This document shows, in pieces, positions 1 through 14,233 of a stretch of 64,000 bases of DNA; the first letter of the stretch is position 1; each line of letters opens with the position of its first letter. Source of the stretch: Trichoplax sp. H2 (taxonomy: Eukaryota > Placozoa > Uniplacotomia > Trichoplacea). A program made the position numbers and the translations under genes. The stretch spans positions 62,001 through 126,000 of the forward strand of contig NOWV01000123.1 of assembly GCA_003344405.1 (NCBI GenBank), written 5' to 3'. A model generated the notes under the pieces. It did not search any database, had not been told where the DNA came from, and worked only from the letters and a program-made list of their open reading frames with translations.

Positions 1-3000
1 TAATAAGTAATTGTTCCATAATCTTAATATTTCTCAATTAATAATAGAAAAAATCTAAAATATCTTGCTATAAGCATAACAATTAGCTATTTTATCACTT
101 ACATCTATCTAAAGATGATCGTATACTAAAATATCGAAGAGAATTATTGTAGGAAACATCTGCTTATTATTAAAGTATAATTGTCTCTTCCTTCTTTTAC
201 GACTCGTTTTATCATCAATGAATATTATTCTAGATATTAATACTTCTGGTGTACGTGGAAGAAAAGGATTTGCTTTCTAATTCATCAACATTTTCTGCAT
301 GAACGTTATTGTATTGAGACAGTATTTTATAGATTTTAGCTCATATTTTTTTCCATACACTTCTTATAGGAGTTTTAAATTGAGTAAAATCATTATGATA
401 AATAAATTACTGGGCTAATATTATTTCATTGCTTTCACCATTATTTCTCAATCTCAAACTTATATCAAGATATGAAATATTTTTTGTTGATAGAAATAAA
501 TTTATAAATAAACAGTAATAATAAAAGTTATCAAATTTATTATATGCCTTTACTTCTTTTCGATATCAGTAGCATCAATGTTCAGCTATACTGATCAGTA
601 ACTCTAACAGTAATGTTTATATCATTGATTTATGCCGCTTACTGCTCTAGTATAAAGCTTATTGTCGATTTATTATACAGTTTAGCCTATTAAATGCCAG
701 TAGTACTCAACCCATTTTAAGTTAAAATTCCTTAAACATAACAATTTGCTCTTACTTTATGTTTTCTAATAGTGTTCCATTTTTACTCTACAATACACTA
801 AAAATTATTCTTTGAAAGTACCATCTGATGGATAACAGTTAATATTCACAAGTCCTGTTTTATCATTGACGCTATATATTAGATTGAGATATAATTAAGG
901 TAGATAAGGCATGTATTTTTAAGATAATCGAGAATAGAATATCGCTCCTACAGTAATTTAAGTAAATTTGAAGTTGTAAGAAGTGACAGGGGTCACCAGC
1001 TCATTGAAATTGGATATGAATTATCGACTGAAAAAAATGTAATTAATTCAGCCATATTTGCGCATTATATTGCAATATCATTGGTACAACAAAATTTTGT
1101 AAATATAGTAGAACTTTCTGTATTTTATTCAAATATCAACCGTAAGCAATTCTTTTTAAATGCAATTTGTATAATTTGTGTACCATATTTCGTTATTGAT
1201 ATTTCTTGTGTCGTCAATAACATTCAAGTTGTTCGGTAAAAGAATTGATTAATGACATGTAATACTGTATAACTGTAGCGTAGTTGTCATGTTAACAGTA
1301 CATAATCTAATGAATAGGCCATGGCCTTTCACCTCTATAAGTTATTTTAATAAATGGCGCATTGCTAGTAGTTACAAAGATTATAAAGTAAATGAACGCT
1401 AGATTTAAGATTAATTGTTTTTTAACAAACCTCTCTTATCATTTACCTACCATTATTACCTTTCCATCGTACCAGGCGTTTTTCTAATTCCAGTCGCAGT
1501 ATCTTACTAATATATCTTCTATGTAATTTCAGATTTTATGAAATTTCTGAGTTTATTTGTAAATTATACCGAATAAACACTTTCGAGAAAAGATTTCGAA
1601 GTATCTTATGTCATTATCAAAATTTTTTAATATAATAACTTGAACATATCACGCCGATTGAGAAGATTTTTCTATTTTATAGAAAAAGTACGCATATGGG
1701 ATTATGTTCATGTATTTCATAGATGAAGTTAATACTAATTCTAAATTATTGAAGCATCGTGAGTCGGCCTAACTGATCATTGACTTCGAGAATAGAATTT
1801 GTTCAACATGATGTTACTAATAGAAGTAATGATAGCAATTGTAATAATATCGACCGATCTAAATTGAAACTAGATTCCAATAAAATCAGTATGTTGCTTT
1901 AATATCATTAAAATGATAAAATAACGGATTGAAAATTCATTTAAAGTTCTCAGCATACGAGTATTAAAGGATTCATTTCATTATACAGTGGTTATTGAAT
2001 TTGGTAATGTAAGATTGCCATGATGGTGAATACCAATAATGAACACTTAATCTGAGAAATAGCAGTTTATATTAAAAATTCAACTAGCAAAGCTGTTTGA
2101 AATTCGATACATTTTAAAAGTTATCCTTATTTAAAATGAAACTATTAATATAATAGTTATCGGTGCAATAAAGCCACTATAGTACAGATTTTACCAAAGG
2201 TTGTATGAGCAATTCCACATCATTGAAGTAATTATAAGCTGGTAGCATTAGTAACTAAATGAATATTACTTCTAACTGTTGAACTTATTCTTATGATTAA
2301 GGATATTCTAGTGTTAAAACATGAGCTGCTAAAAAGCATTGGCATCGAATTGTCTACGACTGCATACATGAAGTTGTCACGGTACGAACTACCGTGAAGA
2401 AATAGCTATCTAAATTTGGTTAATATAATATAGTGATATTATATTACAACTAGTTACTTATAATAGGAATTACTCTAATTATAAATGTGTTAGAGTAAAT
2501 TTAATGCTGTGCTGTAATGTGTACTGAAATGATTCTGTGAATAGACATGTTGTAGTCCGAATGTGAAAAACTAGTTAGTAGATGTTCTCACCCAAGTATT
2601 TTTATAAGATGACTCATGAATGTTAGCTGCTGTAGAAGGGTATATAAGCCCGTCAGATATTTAAATAAAGTAGTTCTCAATTGTCTAGTTGAATTTAACG
2701 TAGAATCAAAGGCGTCTAAATTCTTGTGAGGGAGTTAAGGGATACTGAATCCCAGAGACTATAGTAATTTAGAGATTTTTTTTACGTTATCCTTGTCACG
2801 AAGCTGGTTTGTGACAGAAGTCAGTATAAATAAGTCGTTGCAAAAATAAGTTCGTCGAAGATCGTAATGCTAGTCTATAATGTCCTTCCGTCTAATAATA
2901 CTACTGTCATACAAGGTAATACTTATTTCGATTTTTATCTTTATTGTGCTCTATATCCAGACCCTAATTAATACCAATTTGAAACGTAGCTGAACCATAT

Positions 3001-5756
3001 ATCTTGACACGCAGTAAAATATAAAGTAAAGAATGCAATCTCGCAACGATTATAAAAGAACATCTGGGGCCATTTGAAGTAGAGCTGTGATATATAATAT
3101 CATCCACTTGATCCTAGCTTAAAATGGTCTAATTTAATCTTTCAGTTTTATAGTCTTCGAAATTAAAGATAGAAATTCTGAATCCCTGAAAATTTCATTA
3201 TTCAAGCGAATAATGCAATAATTAAATTACTCATCTTTTTATATCTTAAAATAATTATTATTTGAAGCAGAATTTGTTTTTGACTCCTTATAATGGCCTT
3301 CCATTAACATCTGGGTAGTATACAAACGAGTGAACAATTGAAATCTTAGATACTTTCTTAACATGAGTATATCGGATATTCGTTTTCATGTGGCATACTT
3401 ACCTATTTTGTCTTCATGCTGTTCCCTATGCTTTTCATAAACGTTAAGCAGTAAATGAACGATTTTCTTTCAGCCAATTTGTTATATAAATCTAACGATT
3501 ATCATTAAACTATACGAATATACCGTAAATCATTAAAATTTGGTGAAAGGAATAAATGGATTTAATAAAACATACTGTCGTTTGGGTACTGAAAATATCG
3601 TGGCATTCAAGTTTAATTTTTTCCCTGATATATTAAAATTTTTAATCATTAGTGCTCCAGCGAATAAAATTCATGACTGGGTATTACAGAATTATTATTC
3701 ATAAAGTGCCAAACTTGATAATTAATTAGCTCTAACTTATTTTAGTCATGAATTGACTATTGTTATTCGATCATTATCGTCGGCAATCCAAGTTTATCAC
3801 TGATTAAAATTGAAAAAAAGTTAATGAAGGTCTGAATATTATACGTATCGATGAGACAGATAAATTTATCTGTGAATTTAATCTACATGTTAAATAGCCA
3901 TTACTGTTCAGATAAACATAGCGATAGATTTGCAATAATAATTTAAATTGAACATACATTTAGTATTTTTTATTTTCTTATTATACAGCCCGTTAAATAT
4001 TGTTCCGAAAATAGAAACCGAGTAATTCTATACTGTAATTTACCTTAATTTTGTATCCACATCAAAGATGACTTATATTTTTTGAATCTATTACATAATA
4101 GATATGGGATCATGGTAAAAATAAATTTTGACACTGCCCTGTAATTAACTATACTGTCCTAGTGAATTATTATTAAATTTTAAGTAATACTATATTTTAA
4201 TTCAGGATTAAATCATATTTACAAATAATCTTTATGATACCTACCGTAAAACTACATTGAGGATATGAGTCATAGCTAGAACAATTTATGAAATTTCTCA
4301 ATAATGAGTTTAGCTAACTTCAATTACTGCTAATTTAAAATTTAAGTAAAGCCATAGTTTTAATTCAGTAATACAGCTATCTTGCTGAATCTGTAGCAAG
4401 TCTGAAGTTCATTAATGGAAAGTCTGGCTCACAATGAATATACTTTTGGCTTAGATCAGTTATCGCTAAACTTCAAGATAGCTAATACCTTGATTTTTTC
4501 AGTATTACCATATGTCTTTTAACTTGGTAACCTTTCGGAGTATGAGTAGCAACATTAAGCAAGTTAGCTGGAATAAATGAGCGTATGGATCTAATAAGCT
4601 AGCTGATGACTTAAAAGTTTAAATTTTCAGAATTAGCTTCCTTAATTTAACTACAATATGTTAGTTCTATCGTTATTAATTTCATTGTCAATTACCTGTT
4701 TTAAAATTTGTGAAAATATAATTTATAATTAATTCAATCTTTTCGTTTTTACTCTGTAGGTCAATAACCTGAATTATGCTCTCATAATATATTACAATAA
4801 CAGTGAGGATATTCATCAGCTTCGGGATATAACACGAATTTAATTTAAATAAATGCATTTGTGGAGTAATTAACAGTCAGTTATCATTAATAGTATTACT
4901 GATGGCATGATTCAAATCGAATGGGGAAAAGAAATTTACACAAAATGGTGTCCTGCACATAGTTTTTATTATGATCAAATAATTAATTATACGGCATTAT
5001 CACTTTCTATTTGATTACACAAATGCAAAAAAATTGATTAAACAATTATTAAAGATTTGACTATAATCAAATGGAATTGCACTTTGCTGACTACAGAATG
5101 AGTAAAATCATGATAGTAAAAAATTTTTGTCCGTACCCGTATGGCTATAATGTAACTGCTTGTACTTAATAAAAGTACAGCGAATTGTAGACATCAGACT
5201 AAATGACATTGTCTGATTAGACAAAAGCAATTTCTGAACTTATTTAGATATTTTACTTATTTTAAAGAAAGGACATACTAATTAGTTTGATTTTAATAAT
5301 AGCTAATTCGAGAACTGGCTATCTTTATGAATTGAGGAAAGAAATAAAAACTAGAGATGAAAAGATATTTAAGTATTGCAAAACGTAGAATTGTTAAAAG
5401 TGTTGAACTTATAATAGAAACAACTATTAATATAGTACTATTCCTGTTCTGAGAATTAGATAAGAAAATGATATAATTAATTACTGTGATTGAAAATACG
5501 AGTATAAGCGATTTTAAGTGTGGAATGTATAACTGAATACCTAATCATCTTCTTTTTAACGCTAAATATAGCAAACTCAATGATAAATTTCTTCCATAAT
5601 GTTGGACAAGCGAATATTGAGATCAAATCAGATTTCTTTTCATATCGATAGCAATCGGTCCTTCTTTGGTCATTTAAGTCAATCAAATCATTCTGTAAGC
5701 CCAATTGATGTCATATTCATTCAAGTAAGCTCGATTTAAGCCCAAAAATCTATCGA
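1..5756. other. Intergenic, no gene recognised
   Basis: AT-rich sequence with stops in all frames at short intervals. I saw no exon with recognisable protein similarity and no RNA gene. A 75-codon open stretch at 5477-5704 (minus) has low-complexity, noise-like composition and I do not call it. The palindromic TACTGTAC repeat clusters that are common further right are essentially missing here. Short exons of an unfamiliar gene could be hidden, because several real exons elsewhere in this window are under 70 bp. Confidence 0.5.
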
Positions 5757-6899
5757 TTATCCATGATAACTAGCAACGGTTCGTCGACTCTCTATAACAG
5801 TTATTGTAGTAGAATTATTACTGCGGATTGATTCGGCCTTATTAATTACGGTCTTAGTTATAAGAACACAACAACAACATTGAAGGAAGTTGGTCAATTT
5901 TTGGGAATATAACTTTGCAAAGATGATATAAATGGTAGGATGGATAGCTGGACTAAGGTAAAAGAATATCATCATAATGGGTGATGTATCTTGCCATAAT
6001 GCTGCCCTAACAAATGCTAAGGATAAGAGATCGCTTATCAAAGCAATTAAACCTGGTATCCATGACAGTAGCTGGATAAGCATCATACAACTAGTTAACC
6101 AAACTATTTGCATCTCATATTGACGTCGACGCAAATGCTGATAGATTGGAGGACCGCGTAAAAAGATGATGCTATAAAGCAAAATAATAGCCAAAAACAT
6201 GATTAAAAGTATACCAATAACAGTCCATATAATCACTTTTAATATTAAATCTGTATGATGGCCAATGTAACACAGGTTTTGCAATATGTGGCCGAGCTGT
6301 TTAGAATTTCCATTCGGTAACATTAAGAAACGTGTGCTATATGTCAACGTCATCACAAATCCAAACAACCAACAGCTTAACATCATGATATGAGCTACTT
6401 TGAAAGTGATTCTATTCTTGCGTTTAGGATAACAAACACAAATAGTTCGATCGATGGCCATAACTAAGGAAATCATCACTGATGCGGTTAAGGATATCAT
6501 TGAAAAAAAACGCGCTATCGTACACGTTGAATTAATTACTGCTTCAATAGCTTGAGTTTTACTTAGTGTTAAGTTATCATGCTTTGATTGTCCTAGAGCA
6601 GAATAAGCTGTATCATAATTATTAATGAGGTATAAATCAGTATTAGCAATCATAAATAAATAAATTGCGCCAGACATATTGGCCAGGCACAAATTGATCA
6701 AGAAAATTTGTGGGATTCGTAGAAATGTTTCATCAATGCGATAGTGCTGTGGGTGAATTTTTCGTGGCAGCAACTTAATTATCGTCAGTTTAAATGCCAA
6801 CAAATATGCATTACCTAAAATGCCCATAATACTTAGTGCCCATGTAAGAGTGCGTATTACAGTTAATTGGACATTTGAGGTACTCGTTTGATCCAACAT
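5757..6899 (-). CDS. Rhodopsin-family (class A) G-protein-coupled receptor, single exon
   Basis: Encodes a plasma-membrane seven-helix receptor of unknown ligand. I start it at ATG 6899 (380 residues). The frame is open 45 nt further upstream but without another ATG. Class A landmarks are visible: a GN pair in TM1 (GILGNAYLL), NLCLANM in TM2, a cysteine before TM3 (NSTCTIARFF) and a probable partner in loop 2 (NLCYIG), DRT at the TM3 end, SWIPG in TM6, and HPTIY in TM7 followed by a helix-8 segment and CCCC, a likely palmitoylation site. Several motifs deviate: TM2 Asp is Asn, DRY is DRT, CWxP is SWIP, NPxxY is HPxxY. TM7 lacks an opsin-type lysine in its middle, so I do not call it an opsin. 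No neighbour suggests a ligand. The family call is firm; the subfamily is unknown. Confidence 0.88.
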   Translation of the reverse strand: MLDQTSTSNVQLTVIRTLTWALSIMGILGNAYLLAFKLTIIKLLPRKIHPQHYRIDETFLRIPQIFLINLCLANMSGAIYLFMIANTDLYLINNYDTAYSALGQSKHDNLTLSKTQAIEAVINSTCTIARFFSMISLTASVMISLVMAIDRTICVCYPKRKNRITFKVAHIMMLSCWLFGFVMTLTYSTRFLMLPNGNSKQLGHILQNLCYIGHHTDLILKVIIWTVIGILLIMFLAIILLYSIIFLRGPPIYQHLRRRQYEMQIVWLTSCMMLIQLLSWIPGLIALISDLLSLAFVRAALWQDTSPIMMIFFYLSPAIHPTIYIIFAKLYSQKLTNFLQCCCCVLITKTVINKAESIRSNNSTTITVIESRRTVASYHG

Positions 6900-6944
6900 G
6901 ATTGCAATAGAAGCGATTTTCAATTCAACTTTTAAAATATCCAC

Positions 6945-9900
6945 AAAATAGAAAGTTACATAGGAATACTCAGGTTGAAAGAATTTCCAACGATGAATAT
7001 TGTCAGGCTACACCTCAAATGACGATAAGTTTTACTAGCAATACCAGAGTTTAGGTGAAATTTATTGTTATGAGCATTGCTCGTGGCTAGATGCTAACAT
7101 AAAGCGTAAAGATGGAAGTTAAATTGTACTATCTTATCTATCAGAATGATCATTAGATAATTATATCTCTGTCTATAATATTTCCTATTGTATCTTGGGA
7201 TACTTATCTATCGTCGTCACTTCCATATCATTGTTTTGCTTGTTTACTCGAATGAGATATTATCCAAGCATAACTCCCGGTCCGCTCCCTTTCATCTTCT
7301 GCATACCATTATCGGATTGTAAGGCTAAAGACATTAAGATGAGAAAACGAATTTTAAGCCATCCTTTTCATTGATAATATCCGTGTAATGCTTTTACATC
7401 TAATCTTTTGTAAATCATAAACCAAGGCCAACAGTAGATTAAACGAAAGCATAATACCAAAATTCAATGATGATGAAACCTATTGTCTAGATTTGCAGAC
7501 TTGATTGTAATCAATTTTCGTCTCAAAGTATGGGAAATTATTGAATACAACAGAAGTTGGAAATAAAATATTAAGCTATTGTATAGTTATTCTAATGTAC
7601 CTGAAGCTGAAGTTATCGTGACCATATTGTTTGAATCTTAATAGTTCTACTGCTGTACTACCGTTAGAAGCAAAATTTGATATGCATGTTCCTATATTTA
7701 AATCAGGAATAGAAAAGGACGAAAGAAATGCTTCTTTAAGATGATTTTAGACGTTAAAAGTCTAAAATATTTTAGCAGACATCAATCAGAGTTAAATGAA
7801 GTTTAGCAGATTGTCTCGATCTTTAGTGGTTAAATGTTGTTTCATAATCATTTAAGTATTAATAAAGTTCTTAACTTTAAATATTACTGATTTATTCAGA
7901 GACAAGTTTCCATGGAAAAACAACTAAAGAATCAAGTAGATACGGTTATACCATTATTTTCTTTTAAATTAGCCTACAATAAAAGTCACTACTACAGAAG
8001 GATTGTTTAATTAAAGCTAAGTTTTACGTGTATGTTGATTTAACAATGGCATTTTGCAGGATGTAAACAACGATAGTTATGGCAACGACGAAATATAAGC
8101 AAAAATTGACCTTAATCATCACATACTGAGTACCTTAATAAGTATTATTTGTATGACTATGAAATATATTTTTAGTTGCCATATGGATTACTCCAGGAAT
8201 ACATAAGTGATAAATAATTATGTAGCATAGATGTGGAAGGACGGTATTCTTCGCCTATAAGTATATATAATACAATTTAACAGGCGCGAAACATATTCTC
8301 TTAGCATGGTATTAACGTTAAAGTTGCAAATGTTTGCAATATTTACATAAAGAGTGGTTATAGGTAAAGAATAGAGGCGGGAAGTATAGATTGGCGAAGC
8401 TTTTAAAATAATTATCTTACGTTAGTACTTGCAGTTAACCAGATATAAAGCACTATTGCTGATTACTAATTGACAATTTATTATCAATATTGATCTGCAG
8501 ATTTATTATTATCATTTGAAATATTTATTCGCTTTAATCAATCTCTAGCCATTTCTTTTTGGCTCTCTTATCTTTCTCGCTAATATATTTTTTATGATAG
8601 TAAATATTTTAGATCTTCCATTAGTTCAATTCTAAGTAAATACAGTCATTGCATAGGATAGATTCAGATCATAATTAATAGGTATCACGATCGGTATACG
8701 ATCGATAAGATTGTTCGTAAATTATCTATGCTTTACCAATGGATGACGTTAGTGTCGTTTATATATTTATCTTAAGATATATTTAGTAGCCCATAATTAT
8801 AGACTGAATGATAGATGCTATGCTAGAGTGCGAATGACTATATACAGTACAATAAGATGCTGAGCTACTAATAAGGTTAGAGGTAAAAATAGAACTGTAA
8901 ATCATATATTAGGATATGGTTAGCTCATTATACTTTAAGTGGTAGAAATAATGTCTTCAAAATCACTGTAATCGTTTCCATTTTGGAATAATGGTGGTTC
9001 GCTGTAAAATAAAGTTACTAATAATAGCTTGATTAAATATAAAATAGGGTAAAATGTTGCTATGCTGATTGTAGCTGCGAAGGCTGCGGAGAGTATAAAA
9101 CAGGCGACATTAGATTATCTATTAGTTCTTTCTAGGAGTCTTTCAGTAGTTATATTCGGCTAGAGTAGAGTTGTGTGTATCTAATCTTAGCATTAGATCT
9201 AATAGAGTTCTAATTTTCTAGAAATTTTGAATTTTAGTGATTGGGTTTTATCACGGAGGGTTTACCTTATTTTTCTACTATCTAAATTTATCTGACGAAA
9301 TAAAACGTGTATCATATCTTTGCTTTCTTCTCAATTCTTTTAATTAATCCTATTTAGAATTATTAGCTTAAAAAAGCTATAATGGAGGAGGTCGAATTCT
9401 CTATACTAGTATGCTAAGAAAAAATAATAAAATTTCCTGCTTCAACGTCTAAGTTAGTATTTGTTTTTGCCCTCCTATCAAATCATATTAAGGATTACGG
9501 AAAGCACGTTTATTAAACTCTTTTTATTACTGTTTTCTACTTTTCTTGATCTTTTTTAATATACAGTAGATTTGTGAATAGTATGATCATTGCATCAAGA
9601 AAACTAGTAATTGCTTGCTAGATTAAATGAGAGATAGCAGGATTACCTTAATGCATTCATTTTGGTATCATTCATTTATACCTTAATTAATACTGTATTG
9701 CTTTTGATTATCCCTTATTCCGTATTTCACAACTGTAGGTATTTATAGGATATCAATTCGATAGCTTAAGGTACAAGTGAATTTTAAGTTTTGCAGCAGA
9801 TTTACTTATCATGGTATATTTGCCTCTTGTAATATTATGCAGATGCTATTAAGGGTTGATGGTAACGCAAGCCTTATGAGAGAGGAGATGGCATTTGACG

Positions 9901-12900
9901 AAAGTAATTTTATCATCTATTCACAACTCAGATTAAAACCATAAATTAGTGGCATTGAAGAGGAACAAGAATCTACAGTGTTATTGTACATACCATAATT
10001 ATGCTGTATGATATCATTGTATGGATGCTAAGTTTTAACTTTTATCAGTCTGTATTTGCATAGTACAAAAGTAGTAATGGATCCATTAGTTGGTAATTAA
10101 TCTTTTCAAAAAAGATCTTACACCACTAATTGTAGTAATGATGTAATAGCTTTCTATTTGACAAGGATTGTTTCATTAACATTAGTATCTTTTACTGGTT
10201 CCAGCCAATACAAAAAGCAAATATAGTTCAAAGTGATACCAAAGAACTGTAATAGCAGGAGACTATTACTCGGTCATTGCATTAATTTTTCATGAAGTAT
10301 TACGCTATTAGATTGATGTCGTATAGTATTTCGGACATTTAAAATTTATTATTGTAAAAATGTTATTAGTTTAATTTGAGATCAATTAAGCAGTTTTTGT
10401 TATTTGCTGATAAGTTTCAGTTATTGCTACAGTATAGTGAACGCAATCAGAAGCACATAGATAATAAAATTGCTATAGTCTAGACTTAAAATTGATATCT
10501 AACGGTGTTGTAAGAGATTGTAACGTAGTCATGAAATCGTAATCCTGAGATTTATGTCGATGTTGTGCAAAGCTTTAATAGAATAATCAAAATAGGAGGC
10601 GTAAAAATAAGAATACGTTTTATCGCAAATATCAAATAAACAATAAGAAATCGCTTTCAAATAATTCTGTTTTGATTATTAAAGAAATCGAAAATTAGCG
10701 CGTGTCAATAAAGACGCATGGTGAAAGCATAAGCCCTTATAATACTAAAAGTAAGCTTTTCTAAGAATTACACTATAATAATAAAAAGTGCGGTCATGGC
10801 ATTATGTTAGAATCAAGTATTTTTGGACAGCATTGTATTTCCTTGGGTGAGCTTCAAAAGAGAAAAGAAAAAGTAGTATTAAAAATTTAACATTGTATGA
10901 GAAATTCCAATCTTTGATGAATGCTCAGTAGATTTATTTAGCAATGTTTACCTTACATATGATATATACAGTACTCGTATTAACGTATTTACAATCTGAA
11001 AAAATTAAAATGGTTTGTTCTCAATTACTAACCATAGCATACTGTATAATTTAATAGCTATTTAACGTGATTAAATGCATATTTATTTCTTTACAAATCC
11101 TAGAAACACCTGCCATTAATGGTACATAAAGTTTTATGATAATCGATAAAAATCATATTATTATTCATCACGAAAGAACAATCTATTTCATTATAGTTCT
11201 AATTTTTAAAGAATAATGCCTAAGATTCTTACCATCTTTAGACTTTATTATATATTTCTCCGTTTGCTGTTAAACGATTAATCTTGAAAGCATTTATTTG
11301 TTATTAAACAATTAAATGACACCCATTTTAGGTTGAATTAACCGTGAATTTGTTATGGTGTCTTAATTTGGTACTATGATTACATAGTTAATAGATAGAT
11401 TAGTTTGTCCGGATCTTAAATTCTCTTAAAAGATTATAGTATGACTAGATTTTCTACCCATAATTTAGTGTTGTTATAAGTCTTTAAAATCCCCGTCGTG
11501 CTGCTTATAAATTATAATTTTATAATAGTTGTTGCATTATGTAAAAATTAAAGCACCACTGTTTCTAAGTCTTCAATTAAAATTCCAATTTCTATGTTCC
11601 TGTGCCAAATTTACTGCGCTTATCCTTTGCAGCCGCTAAATTTGGTGCTATAGTATCTCTAACGCCTATTTGTTAGGAGGTTTTCTATATAAGTGAAATA
11701 AATACCTGATATTCATATATATTTATTGTCTTTGGGCTTGTATATATAGTGATTCTAAATAGGGCCCAGATGTGAGGCTTAATCTCACGATTTAAGAAAG
11801 ATTAGGTGATTTAGCCAAAAGCTGTCAGTGAGAATATATCAATTGATCTGGCATTCTAAGTACTGTTTTAAGAATCATCAAAGAGAGTTTAAAGCGCAAA
11901 TATTGCTTCTAGCTTTTATTTAGTCATACTAACTTATTGCTACTTACAAACAAACATTGTCGCTAATTTCAAGCTACGGATTTGCTGTTTTGTAATTGTA
12001 CCATCAATTAAATCTAGATAGGATCTGTCTTTCACTCACCTTTCATTATCTAATTGCTTGTCAAATAGCGTCAGCAGTTTTAAAAAGCTTAATATGTTTA
12101 TGCTTACGTGAAGGGAGCATTAATGACAAAGTTAAATGTAAGGTATTGATTACGAAATTCTATATATTTAGGTGTTAATAGTTGCTGAATTCTGTGGATA
12201 ATCCTCTTTAGAAGATTAGACGTCTCAATCGGATACAGTAGGAAACTTTTCTAGAAATGCTCTGATCCTTCCTTCTACATGGGTATATGCTAATTTTTTT
12301 AGCTAGGTTACGGGTGGTACTTACGAGCCAATTTGTCTGAATAATTTATCACAGTAGAAATTTGCTTATAATTTATTAAGTAGCAAACCATAATCGATAA
12401 GATGGCTTTACATTAGTTGATTCTCTATATTGATGGGAAATAATATAAATGGTATCTTCGTTTTATTGACGATTAAAATATCTTAGACAGATGTTTTTTG
12501 CCTGTCAACTAATTTTATACCCAATGTCGATAGAATATCGACGTAAGCTGTAGTATGCTTGCGATATTGATATCAGTTGCGCGCGTTATATTAGTATTAT
12601 ATTAGTTGCTGATAGTAGGCCGTGCAGTCACTCTTTTTTTAGAGTGTAGAAGTACTTCGTAGTTTTAAGTTTTTTTTATATTTTATCAGGTCTGTTAGTT
12701 ATCAAAGTTGCCTTATTATTGTTTTGAACATCGTTTAATTGATTAAATTGATTTAAACTTAAATATATTTTATATTAAATTGATCTGAACTTAAAAAAAT
12801 TTTATATTAGTTGATGTTTGAAATATCTCAAGAAAATAAGTTGGTTAGATCAGTATTACAATTGTTTACGTGTAGAGATTAATAAGGACTAATACAATTA

Positions 12901-13875
12901 TTAATTAATTGTTAATTTATTAGTTTTAATATTTTACTTTCATATATTAACTAATTTCTTAATTAAAAGAGTTGAATTACTGATTGGAAATCTTTAATCA
13001 AAAGATTATACCTCTTGGCAATTTTCTCTAACTGACTAGAAAAGAGCCAGAATTGTGTTTGCTACGTAGTAATTTGCACAAATTTACTAATTTGGTGTTG
13101 ATATGATATTACTTTACAAACTGTAACTGGTATAGTATTTTACCGTAAAACTGAACAATAAAAACTACAAAATTGATTACGTCAACGTAAAATTCGTTGA
13201 TTCTTTTCTCTTGTTTTGCCCGGCCGTTATATTTTATGTACCTAAAGATAATATAAGCTTCTTATTATTCATTCAGTGGCTGATCTTTAACTAGGCAAGT
13301 GGGGAATTTGCTGTCTTCACAGTGTTATAATCCTGTTGCTTTTTGCCAACGGATTGATAACAATGAATGTATGGATACGTGTATTTCAGCGGTAGGTAGT
13401 GTGAAATACTAGTATTTCAAAAGCTTTGAATAGCGTATTGAGTACATTTGCATGGACCTTATTTTTTTGCTGATGCCAGAATTTTTTCGAATTTAAACAG
13501 CATTCATTTGATTTTATACTTTTTCTATTGCCTATCTCGTAGCTTCTGCTTGATTTTAATTCATGATGAGTCCATTATCTAGCTGAAGGACATATGCAAT
13601 TTACCCTTAAAGGTAATGATTTGGTTAGATTGAAAAGAGGCAATCTTTTCTACTGTATTTGTTTCGAAATATGACACATATTCATCTGGATTTGCTAACT
13701 GCGAACTGCTATGCTCATCGTATCAGCTTGATTGAATTTAATATGCCGGCTTGCTGAGGTTGTTCAGAACCGCAAGTTCATAAGTAAACAATTTTATAAA
13801 ATATGAAATGTTTATAATAAATAACGGCGTAGAATAACGACCATAAGATAATTCTGATATGGTAAGACTAATCTT
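6945..13875. other. Intergenic, no gene recognised
   Basis: About 7 kb of AT-rich DNA with no recognisable exon. A 60-codon open stretch at 11996-12178 (plus) has no family resemblance and I leave it uncalled. A short imperfect direct repeat sits near 12735-12810 (two copies of an AT-rich unit around ATTAAATTGAT). The TACTGTAC palindromic clusters are absent. The right end abuts the 3' end of the selenoprotein gene. Confidence 0.5.
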
Positions 13876-13881
13876 TTTATT
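13876..13881 (-). terminator. Polyadenylation signal AATAAA of the DEP-PH-GPX gene
   Basis: A canonical AATAAA hexamer reads on the minus strand, about 350 nt past the stop codon of the DEP-PH-GPX gene and about 150 nt past the candidate SECIS hairpin. That position would place the hairpin inside the 3' UTR. AATAAA is common by chance in AT-rich DNA, so confidence is moderate. Confidence 0.45.
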
Positions 13882-14028
13882 ATGGTAAAATCATACCGTT
13901 ATTCAATATATCAGCGTTAGATGTTGTAGACTATGTTGATATCATTTCTAAGCGTAAAACTTTTAAAAATCATACGGAATACACTTTTGACCTAGATGAA
14001 CATATTATTTGTCTGCACGATACAAATG

Positions 14029-14075
14029 TTCCAGCTTAATTTATCTGCGTCAGCAGTTTCTAGTTAAGCCATCAT
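14029..14075 (-). promoter_or_regulatory. Candidate SECIS element (selenocysteine insertion hairpin)
   Basis: Minus-strand hairpin in the presumed 3' UTR, about 160 nt after the stop. In order it shows: ATGA (14075-14072), a T, the 5' helix GGCTTAA, CTAG, an unpaired AAA starting 12 nt after ATGA, a small stem CTGC-TGAC-GCAG, ATAAA, the 3' helix TTAAGCT, then GGAA (14032-14029). GGCTTAA pairs with TTAAGCT over 7 bp with one G-U. TGA opposite GA gives the tandem G-A/A-G core of eukaryotic SECIS elements, and the AAA plus extra mini-stem matches the form-2 layout. Weak points: the four pairs beyond the 7-bp helix are mostly mismatched, and basal helix I is short (ATAT with GTAT). I found this by eye, with no covariance scoring. 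Confidence 0.55.
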
Positions 14076-14233
14076 ACAATATGAATTTCATCTGAGATCA
14101 TATCAAGCATTAGACGGTATGATTTTAATACGTTGAGAAAGCTGATTACATGCTACTTCATTTTTCTAATAAGAAAAAAATCTAGGTAAACACATCTGTC
14201 AAATTAAGCCAATGTTTAGCGATGTGCCGGCTA

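Noticed and set aside
13941-13973. Alternative SECIS candidate (ATGA, 7-bp helix, loop, TGAT)
   Set aside because: The helix between the quartets is too short and the AA of the loop is too close to ATGA. The hairpin at 14029-14075 has better spacing.
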